NCBI GenBank assembly: GCA_018820855.1
Contig: JAHJNL010000032.1
Location: 1 to 59,232 of the forward strand
Direction: 5' to 3'
Length of the DNA: 59,232 nucleotides
Source of the DNA: Pseudomonadota bacterium
GTDB taxonomy: Bacteria; Desulfobacterota; Desulfobulbia; Desulfobulbales; Desulfocapsaceae
Below the pieces are notes generated by a model. That model was not told where the DNA came from and did no database searches. It saw nothing but the letters and a program-made list of their open reading frames with translations. Below are positions 18,900 through 26,871 of the stretch, piece by piece. The translations under genes and the position numbers were made by a program. Within the stretch, counting starts at the first letter, position 1; every line of letters starts with the position of its first letter.

Positions 18900-19838
18900 T
18901 TATGCTTTTCTGCAGAGTCTGGCAAAAGCACCTGGAATGGTACCGGAGGACCAGAAAGCACGACCCTGCTTATAATCCACAAACCAGTAGCCGCCGGGCT
19001 TGCGCTGGGCAGCCACAAAAATAAAGGGCTGTTCCTTGGAAAAACAGAGCTGGAGATGAGTTCCCTTGCTGTTAACTTCCGGCTCCATAAGAGACATGGC
19101 CTCTTCCATTGTCGGCATCCGCCAGTCATGGTGAGCAGCAAAACCTTCTTTGTTCAACTTTTCAATGTTACGCTGCATGCTGCGTACAGAGGTAATATCC
19201 AGACCAGCACGTTGCCACATAAGTCCGGTTTTCTGGTCTACGACAGTCAGTCCGTCCCCTGTGTCCACCAATATATTTGCAAAGCGTCCTTCAGGATTAT
19301 ACTCACTATCAAAAAAATTCCATTTTCTGATAACATCGGCAATCTGATCATCATTGATAACCGCGTGTTCTGCAGGCAATTCTATGACTTCTCCCCGGAA
19401 GGGTGATTCGGCAAGCACATGCAGAGGTGATCCCATATCCTCCACCTGTTTTTCTACAAGTAAGGGAACAACAGCAGAGCTATCCTCCGCTTCCAGGATA
19501 TTACCGATCAGCCATTTCTTGATGGTATTATCGATGGCGTAGCTTTTTTCAAAGAGGGATGAACTTCCCTGGTTTTTAACACAGGCCTTGACCATCTTTT
19601 CCGGGGCCTTTATTTCAGCAAGAATTCTGGCGTGCTTAACCCCGCGCTCCATGAGGCAGAGTTTGGGCTCCTTTCCCCAGTTATCGATAAAAAAATAGTA
19701 GATTCGTTCGCTATTGTTCCGCACCCGCTCACGCCCGCCCCAGGATTCAAATGTCCCGAAGGTCATATCCGGTGTCATTTCCCAATCGATTGCAGGAGTG
19801 ACGTCACCACCTATTTTCAACTTCTGAAACATACCCAT
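18900..19838 (-). CDS. DUF1566 (Lcl C-terminal-like) domain protein
   Basis: This 312-residue protein has no signal peptide. Its C-terminal third is a DUF1566 domain. The module TVVDQKTGLMWQRAG opens it, AHHDWRMPTMEEAMSLMEPE follows, and GGYWFVDYKQGRAFWSS with a terminal basic segment closes it. The N-terminal 180 residues (GGDVTPAIDWEMTPDMTFG at the start) resemble nothing I can name. DUF1566 is a C-type-lectin-like fold found in many Desulfobacterota and often multi-copy; function is unknown. AAAGGAG precedes the ATG. It is divergent from glgX across 203 bases and ends at a clear terminator, so it is a single-gene transcript. Confidence 0.8.
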   Translation of the reverse strand: MGMFQKLKIGGDVTPAIDWEMTPDMTFGTFESWGGRERVRNNSERIYYFFIDNWGKEPKLCLMERGVKHARILAEIKAPEKMVKACVKNQGSSSLFEKSYAIDNTIKKWLIGNILEAEDSSAVVPLLVEKQVEDMGSPLHVLAESPFRGEVIELPAEHAVINDDQIADVIRKWNFFDSEYNPEGRFANILVDTGDGLTVVDQKTGLMWQRAGLDITSVRSMQRNIEKLNKEGFAAHHDWRMPTMEEAMSLMEPEVNSKGTHLQLCFSKEQPFIFVAAQRKPGGYWFVDYKQGRAFWSSGTIPGAFARLCRKA

Positions 19839-20041
19839 GACAATCTCCTTTTCTCTGGCTGCATTGATCCAAAGCCTGTTTTTTTTGGTTTACCTGCCGG
19901 TACCATATCAGTTCTTATGAAGGAAGGTACCCACAAAGTATTTCAGCTTTTTTTTCTGCTGGTGTATCCTATTAACAGAACCAGGAAGAATTTTTCTTCT
20001 GTCCGACTCTGGATTTATTAATTATAGTTCCCATTATCAAA

Positions 20042-22153
20042 ATGATCAAGAAAAAATATCCTTTTTCAGTTGAACGAGGCGACCCGCTGCCCGGCGGAGC
20101 AACTGCCCTCGATCGCGGCATCAACTTTGCTGTCTTTTCCAGGCATGCCGAAAGCGTGACTCTGGTTATCCAGATCAAAGATCCCGGTCAAGCCAGTCCC
20201 AGCCACTACGAGCTGGAACTGGACCCAGCAGTAAACCACACCGGAGATATCTGGCATATCTTCCTGGTCACCGAGGAGCGGGAGATCTGCTATGGTTTCC
20301 GCGTCGACGGCCCAACAGACATTGAGAAACGGGGGGTTATATATGATCGAAAACAGATCCTCCTCGATCCACTCTCTCACGCCTTGAGCGGACGCAACTG
20401 GGGGGAAAGATTCGAGGGGGGTAATATCCCCCTCTGTCATCTTATCAAACATGACTTTGACTGGCAGAACGACAGACCGTTAAAGACCCCCATGGTGGAC
20501 TCTATAATCTACGAACTCCACGTGAGAGGCTTTACCCGGGATGCGAGCTCAAAAGTAAAACATCCGGGAACCTACCTGGGCATCGTCGAGAAAATCCCTT
20601 ACCTGAAGGAACTCGGAGTCACGGCTGTAGAGTTGATGCCGGTCACCGAATGGGATGAGAATGACAATGTTTTTCACGATCCACTGACTGGAAAGCCGCT
20701 AAAAAACTACTGGGGCTACAATCCAGTCTCCTTTTTTGCCCTCAAATCCGGCTATGCGTCTCAACCGGATCACCATGTCAACGAATTCAAAACTATGGTC
20801 CTCAGCCTGCACCAGGCGGGCATCGAGGTCATCCTTGACATGGTCTACAACCACACCGGAGAAGGAAACTACCAGGGGCACACCTCCAGTTTCCGTGGTC
20901 TCGACAACCCCATTTTCTACCTTCTGGACCAGCACACCCGTGAATATCTGAACTATTCGGGTTGTGGCAACACCTTCAACTGCAACCACCCGGTGGTCAG
21001 AGAAATTATTCTGAACTCGTTGCGCTACTGGGTCATGGAAATGCATGTGGATGGTTTTCGCTTTGACCTTGCCTCTATCCTTGGCCGTGACCGCCAGGGC
21101 CACGTTCTTGCCAACCCGCCGATGATCGAGATGATTGCCCAGGACCCTATTCTCCGTGACACCAAAATCATTGCCGAGGCCTGGGATGCAGCAGGCTTGT
21201 ATCAGGTGGGCAGCTTTTCCACTGATGTTCGCTGGGCGGAGTGGAACGGCAGATTCCGTGATGACATCCGTGCCTTTATGGCAGGACACAGCAACTCCAT
21301 TGCCAACCTGGCCACCCGTATTGCCGGCAGCTCCGACCTCTATCTGTCCAGCTCACGCACCCCATGCAATTCGGTCAATTTCATCACCAGTCACGACGGC
21401 TTCACCCTCCATGACCTCGTCAGTTTTGACCAAAAGCATAATTTCAGAAATGGCGAAGAAGACCGCGATGGCGACAATCACAACATCAGCTGGAACAGCG
21501 GAGTTGAAGGAAAGACAGAAGATGCGGTAATCCAGGACTTTCGTCTGCGGCGCATGCGCAGTATGGCCCTGATTCTTATCCTCTCGCAAGGAGTTCCCAT
21601 GCTGACGGCCGGCGACGAGTTTGGCCGCAGCCAGAACGGCAACAACAACTGCTGGTGCCAGGACAACCAAACCAGTTGGCTCGACTGGGATCTGGCCCAA
21701 ACCAACAAGGGCTTGCTCCGCTTCTTTAAGAAATGTCTCAATCTGCGAAAAACACACCAGATCTTTCGCCGTCACGACTTTTTCAGTTCGCAAGACAATA
21801 CCAATGGATCTTTCCAGGAGAAGGATATCACCTGGCAATCCCTGCAACCTGAACAAGAAGACTGGTCAGAGGACTGTCACACCCTGGCCTTTCTCCTCCG
21901 AGGCAAAGGAAAGGAAAGACAGAGAGATGATGATTTCTTCATCATGCTCAACGGTCACCGCAGAGAAGACGCTCCTTTTACCATCCCCCCACCGCCAGGC
22001 GGAAGAAGACTGTGGAAGCAGATCATAGATACCGCAAGAGTGACACCTTGCGACTTCCCCCCTCCAAGCCGGGTAACAAAAAAGAAAGGAGGCGACACGA
22101 TTCTGGTCAAGAGCATGGCTGCCGTCGTTCTTCAGTCGGCACCGATCTCTTGA
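20042..22153 (+). CDS. glgX: Glycogen debranching enzyme GlgX (isoamylase type)
   Basis: This 703-residue GH13 enzyme hydrolyses alpha-1,6 branches of glycogen in the cytoplasm. An N-terminal CBM48-like domain (GATALDRGINFAVFSRHAES) is followed by the catalytic barrel. DMVYNHTGEG is the first conserved region, DGFRFDLASIL carries the nucleophile (Asp342), AEAWD the acid/base Glu near 378, and TSHDGFTLHDLV the transition-state Asp near 451. The substrate-binding segment GDEFGRSQNGNNNCWCQD is diagnostic for GlgX/TreX. Length is normal. No other glycogen genes are adjacent. A downstream 633-base region separates it from the cytochrome locus. Confidence 0.93.
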   Translation: MIKKKYPFSVERGDPLPGGATALDRGINFAVFSRHAESVTLVIQIKDPGQASPSHYELELDPAVNHTGDIWHIFLVTEEREICYGFRVDGPTDIEKRGVIYDRKQILLDPLSHALSGRNWGERFEGGNIPLCHLIKHDFDWQNDRPLKTPMVDSIIYELHVRGFTRDASSKVKHPGTYLGIVEKIPYLKELGVTAVELMPVTEWDENDNVFHDPLTGKPLKNYWGYNPVSFFALKSGYASQPDHHVNEFKTMVLSLHQAGIEVILDMVYNHTGEGNYQGHTSSFRGLDNPIFYLLDQHTREYLNYSGCGNTFNCNHPVVREIILNSLRYWVMEMHVDGFRFDLASILGRDRQGHVLANPPMIEMIAQDPILRDTKIIAEAWDAAGLYQVGSFSTDVRWAEWNGRFRDDIRAFMAGHSNSIANLATRIAGSSDLYLSSSRTPCNSVNFITSHDGFTLHDLVSFDQKHNFRNGEEDRDGDNHNISWNSGVEGKTEDAVIQDFRLRRMRSMALILILSQGVPMLTAGDEFGRSQNGNNNCWCQDNQTSWLDWDLAQTNKGLLRFFKKCLNLRKTHQIFRRHDFFSSQDNTNGSFQEKDITWQSLQPEQEDWSEDCHTLAFLLRGKGKERQRDDDFFIMLNGHRREDAPFTIPPPPGGRRLWKQIIDTARVTPCDFPPPSRVTKKKGGDTILVKSMAAVVLQSAPIS

Positions 22154-22786
22154 TATACTGAGAACAAAATGGTGTTTTATACTGGCTGACACCGCAATGC
22201 ACCATGGTATCTGCAGAAAAGAAGGAGGGCCTTCGGCCCCCGCAAGGTACCTTCCTCCATGCACCACCTGTGTCGCAACAAAAGTGCCCCGCTGACGCAC
22301 AGAGTGCCACACCAGCCGTAATCCGATTACGATAACGCAACATTGGTTTACCGGCTTATCTTGCACAAACCGTCACATAATAAATATTATACCAAACGAT
22401 ATCTGCCAGTTATGCTCAACAAATTACTTCCAATAATTATTATCAACGAAATACGCAAGGAAACAGGTCGTTAATCATTAATGTGGCATAAATTCAATTT
22501 TTTTTTCCCCTGAATGCTCCGAATAACTATTTAAGATTCCAGTTAAAAAGCTACCACGAAAAAAAACTCCTGACGGAAAACGGAAAAAAACACCAAATGA
22601 TATTACAATTTCTCTTGTGAAATTGGCCTAAAACCTTTTATAGTGAAAACAGAAGACAGGATAAAGCAAGATGTCATCCGGCGATAACTGTATCTGCGGA
22701 AGTGCCTTTGGGAAGAAGACACAATGCATCGACTCTCGGGAATCTGCCTGACGACCGATGGACCGTAAACAAACTGGGAGGGAAAA
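22154..22786. other. Long leader and promoter region of the cytochrome locus
   Basis: These 633 bases have no credible gene. A small GGGCC-TTC-GGCCC hairpin near 22,230 might end glgX transcription. The centre (22,370-22,620) is very AT-rich, including a T-tract around 22,500. The last 170 bases hold a plausible promoter (22615-22644) and a leader of about 135 bases. I looked for the GEMM riboswitch core known ahead of Geobacter nanowire cytochromes and did not find it. Confidence 0.5.
22615..22644 (+). promoter_or_regulatory. Candidate sigma-70 promoter for the first OmcS-like gene
   Basis: TTGTGA (22615-22620) and TATAGT (22639-22644) are separated by 18 bases. The predicted start near 22,651 would give a leader of about 135 bases before the ATG at 22787, whose ribosome site is GGGAGGG. 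Confidence 0.4.
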
Positions 22787-23890
22787 ATGAAAGCAAACAG
22801 GAAGTGGTATTATTATGGAGCCTTGGCAAGCATGGGAATGCTTCTGATGGCCGCCCCCGCATCGGCAAAAGTAAATGGCCAGTGCGCCATCTGCCATACC
22901 ATGCATAACAGTCAGGACAATAAGCCCATGGCCTTTGATGCCGACGGCGACCCCCAGGCAACACCTAATGACGTCCTGCTCCTCAGAGGTTGCGTTGCCT
23001 GTCACACCGGCACCAACGATGGCACCAACGTTATCCCTTATGTGTCTGATACAAGCGCCCCCACCTACGGCACCGACGGTACCACCGGTGACACCCTCGC
23101 CGGCGGCAGTTTCTACTGGGTAGCCAGCGGCACCGCAGGCAACAGTGGAGCAAGCGCTCAATCGACAGGTCACAATGTGGCGACCGATGGCATGGCACCT
23201 CAGGATACAGAACTTCTCAATAATCCGCCAGGGGCCACAACTTCTCTCCTTGCCCAGCTCAGATGCGCCGGAGTCAACGGCTGTCATGGTGACACCACTG
23301 CCACCAGTGATTTTGCTGCCATCTCCGGTACTCACCATGCAGATGATACGGTTATTGACGGCAGCACCACTGCTAAAAGTTTCCGTTTCCTTAAAGGCAT
23401 CGTAGGCCTGGAAGATCCCGACTGGGAATATCAGCCCACAACTACCTCCCATAATCAGTACAAGGGTGTAGACAGAACCAGCGACACTGAAGATGACACC
23501 TCTACCATTTCCTCCCTCTGTGCCCGCTGCCACAATGACTTCCACAACGGCGACGAAAATGTGCAAGGTCCTAATGGCGGCTTCGCCAGCCCATGGGTCC
23601 GTCATCCGACAGATTTTGACATGGGCAATACCGCCGCTGATGCCGAGTACCGTAACTACGGTGGAGCCGGTAACCCTTACGTGGTCTCCGCCCCCGTGGC
23701 CAGCGACGATATCAGTGCTGTAAAAACTGCTATCACCTTCTCAGGTGATGATGCGATTGTTACCTGTATCTCCTGCCATCGAGCACATGGGTCGCAGAAT
23801 GCCGACCTGCTTCGCTGGGATTACGCAGCAGTCTCTGCAGGCACTGGTGGTTCTGGAGCGTGTTTTGAGTGTCATACCAGCAAGATGTAA
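22787..23890 (+). CDS. OmcS-like six-haem-site extracellular cytochrome, probable filament subunit (copy 1)
   Basis: This 367-residue secreted c-type cytochrome has a signal peptide ending at APASA and a mature N-terminus KVNGQCAICHTMHNS. Haem motifs in order are CAICH, CVACH, an atypical CAGVNGCH (CX5CH), CARCH, CISCH and CFECH. Their order and surroundings follow Geobacter OmcS: CHTMHNS at the N-terminus, GGxFxWV then GHN, QLRC, SFRFLKG for OmcS AYRILGG, CARCHNDFHN for CANCHTDIHN, RHP, CISCHRAHGS for CLSCHRAHAS, and a last CXXCH at the very C-terminus. In the OmcS filament the histidine of CHTMH ligates a haem of the neighbouring subunit, and that residue is kept. Enough extra histidines exist for bis-His ligation. 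Likely role: polymerised extracellular nanowire. It is terminated separately from the downstream genes, suggesting high expression. Confidence 0.8.
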   Translation: MKANRKWYYYGALASMGMLLMAAPASAKVNGQCAICHTMHNSQDNKPMAFDADGDPQATPNDVLLLRGCVACHTGTNDGTNVIPYVSDTSAPTYGTDGTTGDTLAGGSFYWVASGTAGNSGASAQSTGHNVATDGMAPQDTELLNNPPGATTSLLAQLRCAGVNGCHGDTTATSDFAAISGTHHADDTVIDGSTTAKSFRFLKGIVGLEDPDWEYQPTTTSHNQYKGVDRTSDTEDDTSTISSLCARCHNDFHNGDENVQGPNGGFASPWVRHPTDFDMGNTAADAEYRNYGGAGNPYVVSAPVASDDISAVKTAITFSGDDAIVTCISCHRAHGSQNADLLRWDYAAVSAGTGGSGACFECHTSKM

Positions 23891-23924
23891 GATCACCCTG
23901 TAAGGTAGACACACTGACCACCGG

Positions 23925-23962
23925 ATCCCCCTGTTCCTTTCCCGTGAACAGGGGGATTTTTT
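23925..23962 (+). terminator. Strong rho-independent terminator after the first OmcS-like gene
   Basis: A perfect 12-bp stem pairs ATCCCCCTGTTC (23925-23936) with GAACAGGGGGAT (23946-23957) around a nine-base loop, followed by a T-run (23957-23962). It lies 35 bases after the stop codon and should separate most of this transcript from the conduit genes. Confidence 0.9.
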
Positions 23963-24066
23963 GTGTCAGGCCCCTGTAATCTGCGTGTGGCATGCAATTT
24001 TTTCCATCAACAGGGGGCTCACCTGTGTGGCCAGTCAATAACGACAATTTTCCTTATTTCTTGAGT

Positions 24067-24080
24067 TGTTGTATACAACA
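24067..24080. promoter_or_regulatory. Perfect palindrome TGTTGTATACAACA, candidate operator
   Basis: This 14-base perfect palindrome lies between the terminator and the porin gene. TTGTATACAA is the kind of core recognised by GntR-family regulators. I saw no second copy in the window and no regulator gene nearby. Its binding function is inferred. Confidence 0.4.
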
Positions 24081-24189
24081 GAACCTCGTGAATAAGGGTG
24101 GCCGAATTACCAGAAAGACGGGTCATACTGTCAGTAACTATTAATGAATATTCAGCATTTTTTATTTTACAAAGGCTAACCGGGCAATT

Positions 24190-26289
24190 GTGAACAGTCT
24201 AGGGTTTCATAACAAGTTTTCTTTCCACTCTTGGCTCTCCTTTTGCTTTTGCTGCCTTTTCATGCTCAATTCCGCCCAGGTCCATGCAGAAGAGGTCGCC
24301 CTTGATGCCTCCTGGCAGGTCAGTGCAAACCATACAGGCGAAACAGAGGATACCAATGCCTTTAACCAGCGTTACGGCCTGCAATGGAATCCGCGAGTGA
24401 CACGCGCCATTTTTTTTGACGGCAACATGAATTACTCCCGGAACGTGACAACCGGTGATATTGTCCGCGAATCCCTCTCACCCACCGGCACTCTGCAGGT
24501 TGAAAACGACATCTTTCTCGCCGAAGTCAGTGGTTTCATGAACAAGACCTACAACTCCCAAAGCTATGATCAGCTCGACACCAACTGGGAGGCCCTTCTC
24601 GCCACCAACTGGGACTATCCTCTCTGGCCAAATCTGAGTATCAATATAGGCCAAAACTGGTTCACCGACAGTGAAGAGGTGCATGTGACCGACAGCAGCC
24701 GAAAATGGTCAGAATTTATCGCTAAGTGGGAGTTGGATGATTTTGAGGCCTACTATAGCTATTACACCCAGCTGCGGGATGACTTCGTTGAACAAAGCAG
24801 CTATGATGAAAAAAAGCATTTCGGCCGCATTGATTATGGCCGCTCCTTTTTCACCAACCGGATGAACATGACTTTTTCCGGACAAGTCACCAACACTGCC
24901 ACCGACATCACCGCCGAAGGTAATAACATCTCAATCAGAGTAGGGCTCAGCCAGGGTCTGGCCGGTATAGACCCCACTCCGAATTCCGGAAGTCTTCCCA
25001 CATCACCCGGCCTCATCGACGGCAATACCAACAACACGGCCTTCTCCATCAACTTCAACGAGTTCGCCAACCTCGGAGTCAAAGCAGACTTCCAGGTGAT
25101 TGACACCCTCTACGTGTACACCACTCAGATTGACCCGCTGCTCATCTCCGAAACCAATTCACTGCGCTGGGATCTCTACTCAAGTGATGACGGAGTAAAC
25201 TGGCAGCGAGAAGCAACCAATCCAGCCACCATCTATAATCAGGACAGATCCCGTTTTGAGGTAAATGTAGGCGGCCTGCAACGAATCTATCTGAAACTGG
25301 TGGTAACAGGCTGGCCGCTGTCACTTGTCATCCCGGTCACCGAAATAGAGGCCTATCGCAACCAGACCAGCTCCGGCGACAATTTCGCGGAAACCCAGGA
25401 ATACACTCGGTCCTTGACCGATATGAACCTCCGTTATACACCCAGCACAAACACCAGCATCAGCTACTCTCTGGTCTGGGACGACTCCGACTACACTACC
25501 GGCAACGACCGTACTCGCTTGTTTCAGACAGGGAATGCCAGATGGAGATACAATGATTACTTCATTCCCTCATTTACCATCAACAATACAACCACGGATA
25601 ACAGTGCCATTTCCGATACCAGCCAACGCTCATACGCCTTGGCCGTCCAGTCAACGTTTCTGCCCACCCTTGAAACAAACGTTGGCTTAACCAGAAACGA
25701 AAACTCCACAGATACTGTCCTGCAGTCAACGAACAACACCGTCTACCTCAATATGACTGCAGCCCTCTATCCAAACCTGGATACAACCCTGGATATCAAC
25801 ACCATCTTTAATAAGGATGAGCTAGATGGCAGTTCAAACGAAAATATCGGATTGCGCTGGACCCTCACTGCCCGCCTGCGCCCCACTCTTCTCGTTGATT
25901 TTATCGCGGAACACGGTAGCACAGGGGTCGGTTTCACTGAGATAATCGATACTGAGCAATCCGGAGGGCGGGCCACTTTGAACGTGAACTGGCGCCCCTC
26001 TGAACTTCTCTCGATACTGGCCAATGCCTCTCAAGGCTATGGCGATGAGTGGTCCAATTATGAAAGCTTCCGTTTAGATACGAATCTCTCTCTGATTCGC
26101 ACCGCCAAGACCCAGGTTACTGTCGGTTACAAAATCAACATCACCGAAGAGGACACCATTAACAGCTTCAACGCCAACTGGAGTTGGAACATAAGTGAAT
26201 TTTTCACCATGCAGTCCATAGCCAATTACCTCATAACCCAAGATGATAACGGCTGGTATGTCAACGCCCGCCTCACAGCAAGGTTTTAG
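24190..26289 (+). CDS. Outer-membrane beta-barrel porin with discoidin-like insertion, probable cytochrome conduit scaffold
   Basis: This 699-residue protein has an N-terminal signal peptide (cleavage after NSAQVHA), no haem motif, many short amphipathic aromatic strands (for example YSRNVTTGD, LRYTPSTNTSISYSL) and a terminal phenylalanine (NARLTARF), as expected for an outer-membrane barrel. Residues about 285-395 differ: DTLYVYTTQID, SLRWDLYSSDDGVNWQ, RIYLKLVVTG and VTEIEAYRN resemble an F5/8-type (discoidin) sandwich, presumably in an extracellular loop. In porin-cytochrome systems such a barrel sheathes a multihaem cytochrome across the outer membrane. The start is a GTG with a weak, distant ribosome site. 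It begins a run of nearly contiguous genes leading to the 26- and 16-haem cytochromes. Confidence 0.75.
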   Translation: MNSLGFHNKFSFHSWLSFCFCCLFMLNSAQVHAEEVALDASWQVSANHTGETEDTNAFNQRYGLQWNPRVTRAIFFDGNMNYSRNVTTGDIVRESLSPTGTLQVENDIFLAEVSGFMNKTYNSQSYDQLDTNWEALLATNWDYPLWPNLSINIGQNWFTDSEEVHVTDSSRKWSEFIAKWELDDFEAYYSYYTQLRDDFVEQSSYDEKKHFGRIDYGRSFFTNRMNMTFSGQVTNTATDITAEGNNISIRVGLSQGLAGIDPTPNSGSLPTSPGLIDGNTNNTAFSINFNEFANLGVKADFQVIDTLYVYTTQIDPLLISETNSLRWDLYSSDDGVNWQREATNPATIYNQDRSRFEVNVGGLQRIYLKLVVTGWPLSLVIPVTEIEAYRNQTSSGDNFAETQEYTRSLTDMNLRYTPSTNTSISYSLVWDDSDYTTGNDRTRLFQTGNARWRYNDYFIPSFTINNTTTDNSAISDTSQRSYALAVQSTFLPTLETNVGLTRNENSTDTVLQSTNNTVYLNMTAALYPNLDTTLDINTIFNKDELDGSSNENIGLRWTLTARLRPTLLVDFIAEHGSTGVGFTEIIDTEQSGGRATLNVNWRPSELLSILANASQGYGDEWSNYESFRLDTNLSLIRTAKTQVTVGYKINITEEDTINSFNANWSWNISEFFTMQSIANYLITQDDNGWYVNARLTARF

Positions 26290-26292
26290 CTC

Positions 26293-26871
26293 ATGAAAAC
26301 AATTACATACTTGATCATCCTGTCCCTTTCCATCCTCACCTCCTACGGCTGTTCCTCCAAGGAATCATCCATTCAGACCTATCTCCGGGAAGACATAGAT
26401 CTGAGCTACGTTACCAGGGTTGCTATTCTCCCTTTTGAAAACAACACCCAGGATGAATTTGCCTCCAAGCGCATCCGTGATATAACTGCCACTCAGGTCA
26501 TGGCCATGGGCATTTTTGATGTGGCAGACAAGGGCGTTGTCGACAGCGCCCTGAGCGAAATGGGAATTGACCCGACTACTCCTCTGGATGCCCCTCTTGT
26601 CAAACGATTGGCACAGAGACTTAATGTCCAGAGTTTAATCATCGGCACAGTCAACAATATCGGAGAAAGTCGACAAGGCTCATTCAGCTATCCGGAGATG
26701 TCGTTGACCCTCCAGCTCCTGGACGGTGAATCTTCCCTGATACTCTGGCGGACCAGTGACACTCTGAGCGGCTATTCCCTTTCCGACAGACTGTTTGGCC
26801 TCGACCCCATGGATTCTTTCCAAATCACTGTGGAATTGCTAAACAACATGCTTTCAACTATCCCAAAATGA
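26293..26871 (+). CDS. LpoB/CsgG-N-like lipoprotein (first of three)
   Basis: This 192-residue lipoprotein has a signal peptide with lipobox TSYGC (cysteine at residue 20). The mature domain has the alpha/beta fold seen in GNA1162/LpoB and the CsgG N-terminal domain. VTRVAILPFENNTQDEF is the first strand and loop, DITATQVMAMGIFDVADKG the helix, VQSLIIGTVNNIG the central strand, and LTLQLLDGESSLILWRTSDT the last hairpin. Such proteins act in envelope assembly. It starts four bases after the porin gene and overlaps the next start (ATGA-type), so it is translationally coupled to the conduit. Inferred role: assembly or export factor for the porin-cytochrome complex. Confidence 0.7.
   Translation: MKTITYLIILSLSILTSYGCSSKESSIQTYLREDIDLSYVTRVAILPFENNTQDEFASKRIRDITATQVMAMGIFDVADKGVVDSALSEMGIDPTTPLDAPLVKRLAQRLNVQSLIIGTVNNIGESRQGSFSYPEMSLTLQLLDGESSLILWRTSDTLSGYSLSDRLFGLDPMDSFQITVELLNNMLSTIPK

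Noticed and set aside
22645-22786. Possible GEMM cyclic-dinucleotide riboswitch before the OmcS-like genes
   Set aside because: Neither this leader nor the one at 34,778-35,078 contains the GGGCAAACC and GACGCAAAGCC core elements, so I do not claim one.
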